DNA of 64,000 nt from Otis tarda (Eukaryota; Chordata; Aves; Otidiformes; Otididae): contig CM048552.1 in the NCBI GenBank assembly GCA_026413225.1, forward strand, positions 162,576,053 through 162,640,052, written 5' to 3'. This document shows positions 47,101 through 60,131 of the stretch, in pieces. The notes under the pieces are model-generated. The model had not been told where the DNA came from, did not search any database, and was given only the letters and a program-made list of their open reading frames with translations. Made by a program: the position numbers and the translations under genes. The stretch's first letter is position 1. Each line of letters begins with the position of its first letter.

Positions 47101-49444
47101 TTTGGTGCTCTATGTTAACTTCTCTCTAGTATTCTGTAGGCTTCTGAAATCCAAGGGATTATAAGAGAAAGGATTTCTTACTGTAATTTGAATGGTCAGG
47201 AAATACTTTGATTTCTTACAGTAGTGTTCCTATCTCTCTTTGTTTTTATTCTTACAGCCTTACATATTCTGCAACCTCATAAGGAGATGAGGATTTCTAT
47301 TTATGCACGTATATCCCTCACCATTCATTATTTTCTATTGATTTTGACAACATATTATTTTTGCCTAGGTAATCACCACTCTTCCACTTGTATTAAACAC
47401 TGCTGGACTTCAAATTTGATAAGTTAAATTATATTTGGATATTAAAAATGACTCTTTGCTATTACTGAAAAATTTTCTATTTGTTATTACTGGAAGTTAC
47501 AGGACAAGCTGGGAAAGGGCATAACACTAATTCAGAATAGGTATACCAGGGACCTTTGTTGCACATGGAATTTACACTGGTTTCTTGCAGATAGTTTTAA
47601 AATCAGTTTAGTTACACAGATGGAAACAATGCTGTGGACAGTCTCCATTTTAATTAGGAATGGCTTTTCTGCATTTAATCCAAATAGAATGAAAAAAAAA
47701 CCCTTTATATTTCATGAGTGTCCGCTTGGACAGTTGTTACAGTTATTTATGGTAAGACTATTTATCTACAATAGGACTATTTATTCCACTGTACTTATGC
47801 CAGTCTCACATCTGATATCCACCTATTTGTCTCAACTGCCTTTTAAATTTTTTTAGTTTTCTCCATTGGTTTCCATTTGAATTTTTCCAAGTATTTCGAA
47901 CACATTATGTTTCACAGCATCCCTTAGAGATACACAAAGACTGTAGAAATAATGTAGCTGATTACTGAAATTCAGCCTATAGTAAGGTGCAGCTGACTAA
48001 ATAAGGTATGCAAAGTAATTACTTAACAATTCAGGCAAGGAACTGAAAAACGGTTGTATTGAATAGAACACTCAGAGGAATGTCTATATAGGTTGCAATT
48101 TAGTGAATATTCAATTAGCACAATGTCATTGCTGTAAAAAACATTACAGAGTCTATGACAGTCACCTGGTATAATATTCAATGACTGAACTTAAGCTGCC
48201 CAAAACTTAGTGGAATCCTACCACGTGTTATTAGCAATGTTTCTGTGGCACTTTTTATAAGATCTCATTTTGCCAATGAATGTAATAATGTATCTGGTGC
48301 TATTTTGCTCATCCTTACTTATGTGTTTGCCCTGAAAGGCTTTGCACTCCCTTAGGTTAGGCTGTATATGTGCCAGTCTTGTGTATATGTCCCAGATACC
48401 TTAAACATCTGAAATTAATCTAGATGCCTATGTTTATGCAAATAGAACAAACACTAAGGGTTTCAGATCAGCTTCAGCTTGTGGATGAATCAGAGTAGGA
48501 TTCAGCTCCAAATTAGTATCCGTACTCAAGCACTTATATCTGAGCTACATGTCTAAGGTCTTATAGTCATTGGAAGTCAAGGGCTTAATTGCCTAAACAT
48601 AGGCATCCAATACACTTTGATGTACCCCAGGGTATCCTTCTAACTGTTCTCTAACCACATCTTCAGAACAGCACAAGTCTTCTGTTGGTCCTACGTTGCA
48701 TCTGCCAGTCATATGTAAACGTCTTTCGTTCCCCAGAGTATATGAACAGGCACTAAATGCTGACATGAATGGAAGTAAATCAAGTCCCTAGTCAACCTAG
48801 TGAATGAAATCTAAAGATGTATTTAGCTGACTATTCAATTTTAGACGTCTATAATCTGGAGCTGAATTGTATCCACAAAGTCTGAAGGAATTAAATTTAC
48901 TAATATCAAGAAATTTGCTTTTGCTTTTCATTTGGAAGAGTGCATATCCTCTCTCCCATTCATTACTCATTGTAAGTATATTTTTAACTTTTGTGACATG
49001 GATAATGACATGGAGACTTATTCATTTTAAAGCAATACAGCAAAAACACATCTGTGTATCGAGAGAAAAATACAGTGGATATGTAAAGGCTAACTTAAGT
49101 TTTGTTTTGGTTTTTTTTTTTTTTCTTTTTCTTGTGCATTTACTAATCACTTCCAGCCAGGAAATTATAATTCTGATTTTTTTTTTTTTAAATATAGTGA
49201 ATCTATAGTTCCAAAGGAAAGGAAAAAGAAAGATAGGCTCTTGAAAGTAAATGTGTTATTTTGCAATTAAAAAAAATATATTTACAGGAAGAAAAGTGAG
49301 CCAAAATGCATATAAAAAAATACTAATTGGAGAATGAGGGATATAACATATACTATAGGAGGATAATCCAGGATGCTTTCAGAAAAAAGAAGTGTGAAAA
49401 GAGAATAGCTCTCCTGAGAAAAAAAGGGCAGAAGATAATGCTAG
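44145..49444. other. AT-rich sequence, no gene recognised
   Basis: No coding exon, RNA gene or transposon recognised. It includes a poly-A run at 44462-44477 and poly-T runs at about 45881-45892, 46347-46359 and 49111-49124. Small open frames have no support. Confidence 0.5.
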
Positions 49445-49760
49445 ACTGAGTATGGGGCCCTGCAAGGCAGCAACAGGGCTACGAGCGGGGCTGCACATAC
49501 ACAGGAAGGGCAGTCCACAATGGTTTGCGCACTTGCTGATGCAATGCCTCGTGCTAGGCGCGGATAGGTGCATGGGCGCAGGGGGTGGGTGCGTTCGTGT
49601 GCGTAGCGGGTGTACGGGCTTGCGTAGCGGGCATATGGGTGTATATTGCGATGTGACGCAGCAGTAAATTGAGAGCTGACTCCACGGCATCCATGTCTGT
49701 GTCTCTCTTCCCGGGATGGGATCCCGGTAGGGTAGGTCGGTTTGTTGTCGCGCGGTGACA
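49445..49760. other. CpG-rich block of unknown origin
   Basis: A GC-rich island inside AT-rich DNA, with about 23 CpG in roughly 280 bp (49480-49758). A 21-bp unit beginning gcgtagcggg is repeated at 49601-49621 and 49622-49642. The right edge reads gtcgcgcggtgaca, and the minus strand therefore begins tgtcaccgcgcgac, like an LTR or element terminus, but I found no matching duplication on the left. All three minus-strand frames are open over much of it; the third has an ATG in a good context (gacATGg, at 49694) with 46 codons to a stop at 49554. Neither a family nor a host promoter could be recognised. Confidence 0.5.
49601..49642. repeat. 21-bp imperfect tandem pair in CpG-rich block
   Basis: Units share gcgtagcggg at their first ten positions and diverge after that. 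Confidence 0.6.
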
Positions 49761-51858
49761 ATTCAGCTATTTTTATGTACTGATTAAGACAGTAGAAAAG
49801 ATGTCTTGTACACAACTGTCATATAATCAAAACTGGACAAGCAAAAGGTAAGAACTAACACTTACATGCACTAAGCTTTGATATTGATTTCACACTTGCA
49901 GAACATCTAAGGCCACAATTGTTTGGGAGGATGATAGGAGTAGAATCAATCAGACAGTACATCTTTCTTTTTTTTTTACTGAAAAGTGTGGCTGTTTTGA
50001 TAGTTGCTTCCCTCCTTGTTCTGTACAGAAGGAAAGAGAATAGGAAACCTATGAAACACAGACTTCTTTGACACTTTAGGGACCTGGGGAGTAGCTGCAT
50101 CTCTAAAGCATCAACTGATCATGGCTGCTGCTAACTTTAACATTTTAGGTCCTGATACTGTGCATATACTGAAATCTACTGAAGGTAGCAGGCTTCCACA
50201 CATGGTCAATTGAAGGATTGAGGTTGTCAGAAATTTAATCCTGTGTTACACAGAGATTATAATCCCAGTGCTCTAACCCCATTACTGACATCTTTACCAA
50301 AGTGACATTTGGGATAAGATTTATTAGTATCTCCTGTAGAAGCCCTATATCGTATTTGCATTATTTTGTATTATTATTGTATTGCATTGCTGTGTACTTA
50401 GATGGATACTTGTGCTTCCATCATAGCATATCCTAATTCCCTGTGACTTCTCTGTTGTCTTCATTCAGAGGTTTAGAGGAAAGCTGGAAGCATTACGTTT
50501 ACCTAATCTAACCTTCTAAAGATGAGATTTCACATAGAAATTAACCTACAATTTCTAAGATCGAAAATAAGAATGATGATGATCACATCTGTGAAACAGA
50601 AAACTGTCTCTTGGATTGCAAACATTGGCAGTAAACGCTTCAAAAAGAGTTCCTATTCAGATGCTGTAAGTAAAATACAAATGTGCGAACAGATAATATA
50701 AGAGAACAAACACTTTGAAGGTGTTGTCTCTGTCTCTAGTCCTGTAAATGTATTCTGATTACGCATGTGAAAAATACTGTTAATGCATGTGGATTCAGGA
50801 AAGAACTATAAGAAATTCTAGACACAAGAAAAAAGGCTTAATATAGATAGACAGTAAAACAATGTTTAATTTATCCAAATGAGGATAAAAAAGTAAATTG
50901 ATGACAAATATTTGTGAAGTAGCTGAAGCCAATGAGCGAAAGACAATCTACAGTGTTAAATAGTTGTTTTAATTAGCAACTTTGGCACATATTTGTCAAC
51001 AGGCTGAAGAAAATACTGTAGATAAAATGAGCATAACTTCCTTCACTGAATGACCTGGGGAGCAAGCAGCAGATTATCTAATACTTTTATGGTTGATAAA
51101 ATAGTTCAATAATTTTTCTGAAAATATTTCTTGTTTTAAACCAATAAAGGAAGATGATAGCCTAGTTTTCCATTATTTTAGCATATATACCCATATCTGA
51201 GCTCCTAAGTTAGCAATCTGGTTTTCATAGTACTGCAACATAACTAGAACCTGTAGTGACTTTTTAAAGTGTTTTTACAATTTATCTAGAGGTCTTAAAT
51301 AACTTTTTAAAAGTTTAAATGCAAGCATCCAATTTAGAATCATAGTGAGAAATTAAGTATACTTTGTGTTAGTCTTTCAACCTATTGAACCTCTACCTCT
51401 TGAAAATTAATATAAAACCCATTAATTTATGTGTTTATTGAGCTACTGCTCCACAGAAGCCAAACACGCTCAAATAATGACTATTAATTAAACCGCAGCA
51501 CTGCTAGGGATGCATGGGAAGATGCAGAAGTGTGATTGTGCATATCCAAAGAGAAAGTTTTGGAGTGTATCAGCTTTCTTTTGGCCTGATGAAGGAGGAC
51601 TCGCCTCACTAGGAGGTGAGTCACTCACATGGATAGATCCAAGGTTTGGCTGCTAGTGAGAGATTAGGGATACAGATGAAAATTATACCTTCGTAGCTTC
51701 TGGTACACATGGAAAGGATATTTAAGCATGGTTTTTTTTGTGTGTGTGAAAATACTTCTATGCATATCTTTTCCTACTGAATCCAAACTAAATATGACCA
51801 TTACTGCCAGTATTCATGTAGCTTTTGTATAGTAGTACATCTAATCATATTAGCATAT
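49761..51858. other. no gene recognised
   Basis: AT-rich unique-looking sequence; nothing supportable beyond short A/T runs. Confidence 0.5.
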
Positions 51859-52134
51859 CGTCCCTCCGGATGGCATCCCTCCCTTCCAGCATGTCATGTA
51901 TATGACTCCAAACTAAATCCATCCTATGCCTGCAGGTACATGAGTGGTGGAGCACTGAAACAGGTTGCCCAGAGAGGTGGTGGATGCCCCGTCCCTGGAA
52001 ATGTTCAAGGCCAGGCTGTATGAGGCTCTGAGCAACCTGATCTAGTTGGGGATGTCCCTGCTCCTTGCATGGGGGTTGGACTAGATGACCTTTGAAGGTC
52101 CCTTCCAACCCTAACCCTTCTATGATTCTATGAT
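51859..52134 (+). mobile_element. CR1 LINE with inverted 5' part
   Basis: Two CR1 pieces in opposite orientation abut. Positions 51859-51935 are minus-strand CR1: the complement of the stretch that reads gctggaagggagggatgcca in the 43.3 kb copy, with weaker match continuing to about 51935. Positions 51936-52134 are plus-strand CR1 3' end: gcactgaaacaggttgccca, the gaggtggtggatgccccgtc string, 3' UTR and a tail of about two attctatg units. Relative to the 42.6-44.1 kb copy, about 630 bp between the two pieces are missing. A 5' inversion with internal loss is the product expected of twin priming, well known for mammalian L1. The ORF fragments are not functional. Confidence 0.85.
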
Positions 52135-54680
52135 AGACCATTACAACCATTACAGTGGCAGAAAACCACTCTAAATAGTGGCAAAAGTGGCTTAGGTATG
52201 GAGTTAGAGGGCTGTGCAGTATGGACATGAATTTATCTCTAATGTATTTGTGGAATAGTTACAGCTGGGAAAACATCTGGAAAGAGCATATAATTCTCAG
52301 GAAATATGAGATATTTTGGTAAGAATAAGTAATTGAGGTGTGATTCTTTTAGGCAAAAGGCACAATATGGTGTAAATTTCTAAAATTTAAAAATTTAGGA
52401 CTATGTTATTTGGAGAAAAGGGCATCCTTATTGAATTTCATTGAATGATAAATATAATTGCATCAGTGCGTGGTCTAGACCTTCCTGATTTTATTTCCCT
52501 ACCTGTAATTACCAAAAAAGTAATTCTAACTAGGGAAAAAAGAAAGACTTGATGCATGATGATTTCTTTTTTTCTCTTTTTACTGAAGATTTTAAAAGGA
52601 GTGTTTAAAAAGAAAATAAAAGTAAAGTCCATTTATTTTCACTTTGTTTCTTTACTGCCATGAAGATATTTTCTCCCTTGTTTTCTGGCTTTAGAAAAGT
52701 GTCAGTGTGACTGTTTTTGCTACAGATCTGAGGGCTAAATATGTGTTGCATTTAAAATCAGATTATAAATCTTTTTTCAAGAGCTGGAAAATAAATGACA
52801 ACCTAGGGTTTACAACAGCTGCTGTGGTTGAATAAACCATGAACTTTCTATTATCAGGCGGATATCTCTGCTGAGGCTTTAGGCACATCTCAAAGCTGTA
52901 GGATATTAAAAAATAATTTAGTTTTTATTAACCATGGCATCCTACTGAATAAATTAAAAGTAACTTTTGATGGATGATGTATAAGAGTTTTTGCTGTGCT
53001 TTAAAATGCACCATGTATTTCTTGCAGGTTGACAGGGTTAGTTGCTGCCTGGTTATCACATTTCAGGTTAGTATGCATCATTTATCCTATTAAAAATGGG
53101 AAATTAATTCCTCATTAAAGAATACTGTTTCTTCTCTTCTTATTTTTTCTGAAAGTTCAGACACCTGTTTGTCTGTTCAGTTTTCGTAATTGTAATGCAC
53201 AGATAATGGGGAGGCTTGTGCAAAAAGATTTTGTTGAGTAGCTGACAAAACAGCAGAGATAGTGATGATGCATTTTCCATGCTTATCGCAGAATGTGGGA
53301 ATGGTGGTAAAGAACGCAGAGAAAGTATGTTGTACTTTTATTTTCTGGGGGAGGTAGACTTCCATTACAGGGTGAAATATTTATACAGGGCAACTAAGTA
53401 AAAGTGATATAAAGATTGGTTAGCTCTTCACTATCTTTCCAAAGATGTACTCTACTGTTAATTATCCAAAGCAATAAAATTTAGTTGGAGGTACACATCC
53501 CAGAAATTAAAGAATAAAAATCAACAGATAAAAGGGAAATGCACTCCTGCTAAAAAGTATAGGTACCTGCTGTTTGCAGGTCTCTGGACCAGCTCTCACC
53601 TCCCATCACCATAATCTTAATGTTCCTAATAGTGTCTTACTCATTGTAAGTATTGAACCATTTGCTATAATCTTTTACTCAGACTAGAAAAAAAAAAGAG
53701 TATAAGCAGCATCATGGATACATTTATGTGAATCCCTTAAACAACAAAAAAAATTATTCTGGTAAAATATGTGATTAGCCATGAACATTTTTTCAGTTCT
53801 CTCAGAAAGAGTGGCAGAAGTGTCACTCAAGCAAGGACAACTGTCAACTGCTTTTGGGATCTGCAAATGGATGAATATTGCATTTGTCGATACTCTGGTA
53901 GATTAAGTACATTTGTCAACAGACTTATGAGTTGCTGTGTAACTTATGAGGCACAGGTGAGGGCCTGTGCATATTTTTATAAATACTTTATGACTCTTGC
54001 ATACTGTATGTGCTTTTTCTGTATTTACTTGATAGGTTATACAACTTCCGTTTCTCAGTTTTATATAGAGAGTACTTACTGAAGTGTGGCATATTGCTGT
54101 TGCATATTGCTGTTTCATATGCTGTTGCATTTTCAATGAAACTGGTAGCAGCCATAGTTTCAACAAAACAAGATGAGATATAAAGGCAATTTCTCTGTAG
54201 TTCTATCAATAGTGGAAGGACAAAAAAAATGGGAAAGTTAACAGTATTAAATATGAAGCCAGTTATGTTATGAAATTGGCCATATGACATACTGTCTGCA
54301 GGAAAATAACTCTGAATTGAGAAACTTGTAAATTCCTTTTAATTCTATACTCGTTTGATGTAGTTTTGTAAAGACTCGTCAAGAAATACCTCATCAAGAA
54401 TTCAGCTCCTTATAGAGATTCTCATATGCTCCAAATGCAGACTCATGTGCAAATATTATGGATTCATATTTTATTTTCCTTTATATAAAAATAATATTTA
54501 TGCAGTCTGAATGATAGTGTCTGTTTGATAAATTGCCTGTCCTGGGGAAAAATATGCAGGTTTTATGGAACTACCGCACTGAGTCTTATTCTAGCTTCAC
54601 ACTTTATTCAGCCTTGGCACTTCCCTGGATCTCTGTGGGTTTTCCTTCAGCAGAGTGATACTTTCTCTGTTTCATAGTTC
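52135..54680. other. AT-rich sequence with a short tandem triplication
   Basis: No gene recognised. A 13-bp unit gcatattgctgtt is repeated at 54089-54101 and 54102-54114, with a shortened third copy to 54126. Confidence 0.5.
54089..54126. repeat. 13-bp tandem repeat, about 3 units
   Basis: Two exact units of gcatattgctgtt and a third, tcatatgctgtt, with one substitution and one missing base. Confidence 0.8.
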
Positions 54681-54685
54681 ATTGT

Positions 54686-55193
54686 TGTTGTGGTTCAGCC
54701 CTACTCAGCATCTAAAATACCACACAGTCTTTCACTCACTCCCCTCTCACTGCCTCCTACAGTGGGACAGGGAGGAGAATCGGAAAAGAAAAGAAGGCAA
54801 AACTCGTGGGCTGAAATAAAAAAGAGTTTAAGAGAACAGAGGAAAAGAAAATAGAGATGGAGAACAACAACAACAACAAAACAAAACAAAACAAAAAACA
54901 AACCAGAAAATACTTAAGCATGTAATTTACAGTAGAACAGTTTATGGTGGATGCTAATGCCTGGCTCCCTCTGAAATAGCAGGATACTTCTCTCAGCACT
55001 GTCTCCACTTTATGTACTGAGCATGATGTCACAGGATATGGAATAGCCCTTTAGCCAGTTTGGGTAAACTATCCCAGCTGTTAGCTGATTAGTGAACTAT
55101 CCCAGCAGTGTCCCCCAGCCATAGGGGTCACCAGCTCCAGTTCCTCTCCCAGCTCAGGTGAAAATTATCTCTATCCTAGCCAGAACCAGGACA
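54686..55193 (-). mobile_element. family-2 solo LTR (508 bp), minus strand
   Basis: The plus strand begins tgttgtggttcagccctact and ends agccagaaccaggaca, the canonical LTR terminus in complement. The interior holds an A-rich (aac)n(aaaac)n stretch at 54862-54900, and a decayed U3 promoter where the complement has a tgatgtca-like CRE and a TATA remnant near tttatgtactgagcatgatg. It shares ggatatggaatagcccttt with the 28.9 kb copy. A short internal duplication around aactatcccagc at about 55068-55106 is peculiar to this copy. Flanking 5-mers attgt and accgt match at three of five positions, so the target duplication, if real, has decayed. Confidence 0.88.
54862..54900. repeat. (AAC)n/(AAAAC)n simple repeat within LTR
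   Basis: Five or so aac units followed by three aaaac units and a longer A run; an expanded A-rich part of the family-2 LTR. Confidence 0.8.
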
Positions 55194-55565
55194 ACCGTAA
55201 AATGGAATAGATCTCAAAACTGTTACTACTCCTGTTTTCTGTGGAACATGAACATTCTTTACCATATACGGCCCCGTCATCTATTTTTGAAGAGTCTTTT
55301 TATCTGCTGCCTCACTTCCATTGTGCATTATTTACTAACAGAATTTTTTTTAATAAAATGTCTCACAACTATTAAAAATATATATATTTTTAGGTTAAAC
55401 AAAAGATGTGTTTCCCTTCTCCCCATACATTTTTATGTGTGAAGAAAATGCTATTTAGGAAAATAAAATGTAGAATTTGCTTTAAAAACACAAGATGTAA
55501 GGAAGGTAAAATTTCTTCCCAGATGCAAGATTATATAATAACTGCTGGTTATAAAATACTGGCTA

Positions 55566-55607
<42 letters not shown>
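55566..55607. repeat. (AAT)14 microsatellite
   Basis: Fourteen perfect AAT units (42 bp), the longest uninterrupted short tandem repeat in the window. Confidence 0.95.
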
Positions 55608-58600
55608 TTTTAGTAAAAATCCCCAATCCTTCTTAAATTCGTTTGCAGTCTGATTAAAAGTACAAGAATTGATGAATGTCATCAAACCAAAAACCAACAG
55701 GAACCGCTTGGTGCCTAAAACGGGAAAATTGATGCAGGTTGTAAAGCACTTAACTTCTTCAGAATGGGCTCAGTTAAGTTTTTCAACAATTTCCCCCACA
55801 GAGTAGCAGAGGAGTAACAGATTGCTATTCATGACGGGGTGCCAGTGACACCACTGATTATGTTCATCCTTATCCTTTCCCTGACAAGAATTAACAAAAG
55901 TAGATACTGGAGGATTAGTGCAGATTCAGGCTACTTAGCAAGCTTTGCAGAAAAGTAAACAAAAAAGTTAAGCAAGAAGATGTGTGTTGCCAGTCACAGT
56001 TAATCCCCTAGGGCCTAAGTCCCTACTGAAGTTGCTCATCAGTTTAAGTGCAAATGGTTTGTGGAAATCCAGGCTCTGAAAACAATGCTTCTCTTGCTAG
56101 ATATACAGTCTGGAGGAATTCCTTACTGTAAACTTTCCAACTTAATAAAACCACTGTAGAAAATGATTTGAAATGTTGAGAAAGTAATAAAAGGATAATT
56201 TGCCTTGTAAACAATCATTTTTGAAATAGCATGCTATTTGGAACTTGCTGGAATAAGGATTCCTCTATTATAGAATGTAATAGGCATTTTACTTTTACAT
56301 TACTTTCTGAATGTATTCACAGAATTTGTGAAAGAAGGATATTCTTATTACCACATAATGCAGAATTCTATTGGTTTTTAATCTCTTTTTCTGCACCATT
56401 TTCATAATGGGGAAATCTAACATGGAGAGGTTTATTAAGCGTGGTCTTTGGCTGAGCTGTCCTGTGACAAAGCCGATCTCTCTCTCTACTGATTTACCCC
56501 AATAAAAGGATTGAAATTAGTAGAGCTGAATCAGAAAATATATTTTTTTAAATGATCAGCAATACTTTAACAGAAGATATGCAAGCAGAGTATCACATTA
56601 GATCCTTAGAGAATGTGGGGGTCAAATATCACTTCTATCAAGTTAAAATTAGAAACTTTAATCCTTTCATGTTCAATTCCTGCTTTTGAGTTCAACCCTG
56701 CATATTTTAAATTCAAGTTTAAACTTTATGACAATTAGAGAATAAAGAGATTAACACAAAATGATATATATACAGAAAAACTCTTTCAGTTTATCCTTTC
56801 TATAATGAGATTTTAAATGCCACCCGTAGACTCTTAAATTAGTGATACCTCAAATTCATTGTTATAAACTGGAAACAGGATCACAGGTTCAAATGAAGGG
56901 CAGAAGGGCATGGCTTTGACAACACACATCAGTGCATTTGTACCAGTATACTGTTAAACAATATAAAGGCAGTAAACCATGGCTACAATGACACTCCTCT
57001 TTAATGCAGAGATTCTTTTTGTTGTAATATAGCCTTGATTATTTTTAATAGAAACCACTAGTCATAGTTTTGTGTGCTAATGCACACCACACTAGTCAAG
57101 ACATAAATCGTACTTTGTTTCACCTGTTCAGTAAATATATTGTGTGCATTAAATGTATTGTGTATTTCAGCTCTTGAGTAAATGTATTGTGAATACATTC
57201 ACAGAATTCTGCATCTGTGCACAAATACACTCATAACAGAACAAAGAGATGAAATGATTGAATAGCTTATTTGCAGGAATAATACCACTGGTGAAGTTGT
57301 AGTTCTTTTTTTTTTTTTTCATTATCTTTCATTATAATGGATTTTAAATAGTTTAGAGAATTATCATGCAAATATTGATAAAATACTGACATGCAAATTT
57401 ATCACTGAATGTGCAACAACTACTTTTACTTTTCAAATTAATATAAATGATAATTTATAATGTGTAATGTAGTACTCAAAATTTATTCTAGTTATTAATA
57501 TGGTTGAGGATGTATTCTTTGGTTCTGAGGCCAACTGACATGGTGCAGCCCATACTCATTCAGCTCATGTACATACATCAGGCTTACATTCTCTTTCCCT
57601 CTCCAAATAGGAGAGGGCACTCAGATTGCCTGTTAGGTGTAGTTCTAACAGATAACCCCAAACCTGCCCATACATTAACCTGTAAAGTGCTAGTCTGCAT
57701 GGGCTAAATAGTCAAAAGTGTGGACAATGGTATAGCATTGCTAAGGCCTATGTCTGAGTCCTTTTTATTTTGCTCATGTACAGTTAGCCTTCCTGAGAAG
57801 CTTCAAAAAAATCAGTAAAAGAAATCCCTCCTCCCAGAAGGAAGAAAGCAAAAGATGACAAATCTTAGTACAAGAAGGTTGCACAGTATCCCACAGTAAG
57901 CACAGTAAGCAAGGAAGCAATACTACAGCCAACTTAGCTTATAGGGTGATAGAAAGTAATATTATTGAATTCATGGAGCATTTTAGTCATAGACCTTCCA
58001 CATGCTCGGAGCATGGACAGTATAGCTTCCAATATCTGACTTTCAGTTATAGTCCCAGAAGTATGAAAAATAATGTTCCTGTGTTATGTCAATTGCATTG
58101 TGAATCACCAGAAAAAAAAAAGAAAGGAAAAGAAACCCCAAGCCAGCTCATGTTATGTACTTAATAAGTGATATATAAACGATTTTGTGTCAAACACAAC
58201 CACTAAGTTCAGAAACTGGCAAGAACACAAGTCAAACACGTGTACTTTCAAGCTATCTAGAAAAAAAATTCCTTTTAAAGTTGTTGAAATAGCACTTTAC
58301 ACCCTGTATCTCACATTGTATATTATATTGAGCTTTTGATCCTTTCTTTGATGATGACTAATGTGGCATCGTTCACCCTTTCACATCATGAGACTTTAAG
58401 ATGGAGAAGAGAGAAAAGAGGGGCTAATTCACAGCAGAAAACCTAGTCCTAATAACTGAGTGATAAAGTGTTTTGACAGAATAGTTCAAAAGTCACATTG
58501 AAGTAATTTTTCATTGCATGTTTTATGCTCTGTAACCTATCAACAAAAAAAAAGCCAGAAATCTTTAAGCCCATGTATGATAAATTGCCTTCAAGATATA

Positions 58601-60103
58601 TACTTCATTACTGAAGTCAAATAAACTTTGAACTGTTAATACATTTCTAGATTAAGTAAGATAAGCCTTCAGGAAATGTACAGACCAACTAACTTAAAAC
58701 TAAGCAGAAAGAAAAATTTAAAGACAATGACCATGTCTGGAATTCTGACATTATAATGCATCGTGCTTTCCCAGCACAGTATCGATCCCTTTTTATGGCA
58801 GCCTTTAAGAGGTTGTGTTTGCTGTTTAGAAGTCAAAAACAAGCTGAGCCCCACAGCAAAAAAACTAATTTCAAGATTAACATAAAAGCAGAGAGATAGC
58901 AAAGAAAGCAACAAATAAAAATAAGTTTTTCAAAAATTTCAGATTAAAAAGTAGAGCCAGATGAGATCTTTAAAATGATTATTTTGAATGCTGTTCTAAA
59001 GATCTAAGGTATCTGAGGAATCTGGAGCTGACAGAGATGTCATGGACCTACAGGAGACTCCACATACCCTGAATGTCCACAGTAGATAGTCAAGTGCTTG
59101 AAGACCTTTGGACAGCTATATTGAAAGACTCTGATTAGATGACTGAACTGCTCCAGTAGTGTCCTTAGAGCCCACTGTTATGATGGAGACTGTAAACCTT
59201 GAGTGCCAAAGGAACCTCTGCAAGACAGATTTTTCAGAGAAGCAAAATGCCTGTTGAAACCCCAACAATACGTGCACCAGTTACACTGCTCCTGAAGATT
59301 TATAACTGGCTCTGAAGGAGGGACCTGGGTTCTGTCTTTAGAACAGCTGGTGTCCCAAGGGATAACGCTATAAGTAATTTTGGTAATAAAAACATAGAAA
59401 TTATCCTGGTGGGATTCTTTATGTTCTCTCTGTTTCATGCATATAAATGTTTATCAGGGGCTGTCTGAAGATTGATATCAGACATATAGTAATTAAAAAG
59501 TCAATCTAGTGCTTTTGTAGGTTGACATATGAGAAATATTCATGGCTGTAGCACTCCCTGTATTTACAGAGTAATACAAAGAGGAAATAGTATTGTGAGT
59601 TGCTTAACAGAAAGATATCTCACTGCTAACACTGGCTGTAAGGGTATGCCTAATCCCTTGAATGAAATTGATGATAGCTTTACTTTTTGTGGAACAATTG
59701 TGCTACAGGAATTGAATTTCAGCCACTGATTTGTTTCACACAGATCACTGAACAGCAAGAAGGCCATTTGAAAACAAATGATTCTATATTCCTGGACCAG
59801 TCCCTTGAGTTAACTGCGCTTTTGTGTTAGAATGAAGAGAGGAAACCAAGGAGTGGAAAGAAATGTTTAAAAGGAGATGAAGGGCATGGCTTGGATACCC
59901 TCTAATACTGGAGAATGGTATCCCAGGTGAGACTGTAAAACCTGCATCTATGCTGGAGAAATAATGAATGACTGCTTCCAATAAGCTATGAAGCTCTGTG
60001 TGTAGATGAAAAAAATAACATCTTAATCTTTGTACCAAACTAGTTACAACACATGTACTCAAAGTCCTAGAGCCCATACAGTAACTAGGACAGAATTAGA
60101 TTT

Positions 60104-60131
60104 GCAAACAAACAAACAAGCAAACAAATAA
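60104..60131. repeat. (CAAA)n repeat
   Basis: About seven caaa units with a caag and a taaa variant. Confidence 0.8.
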
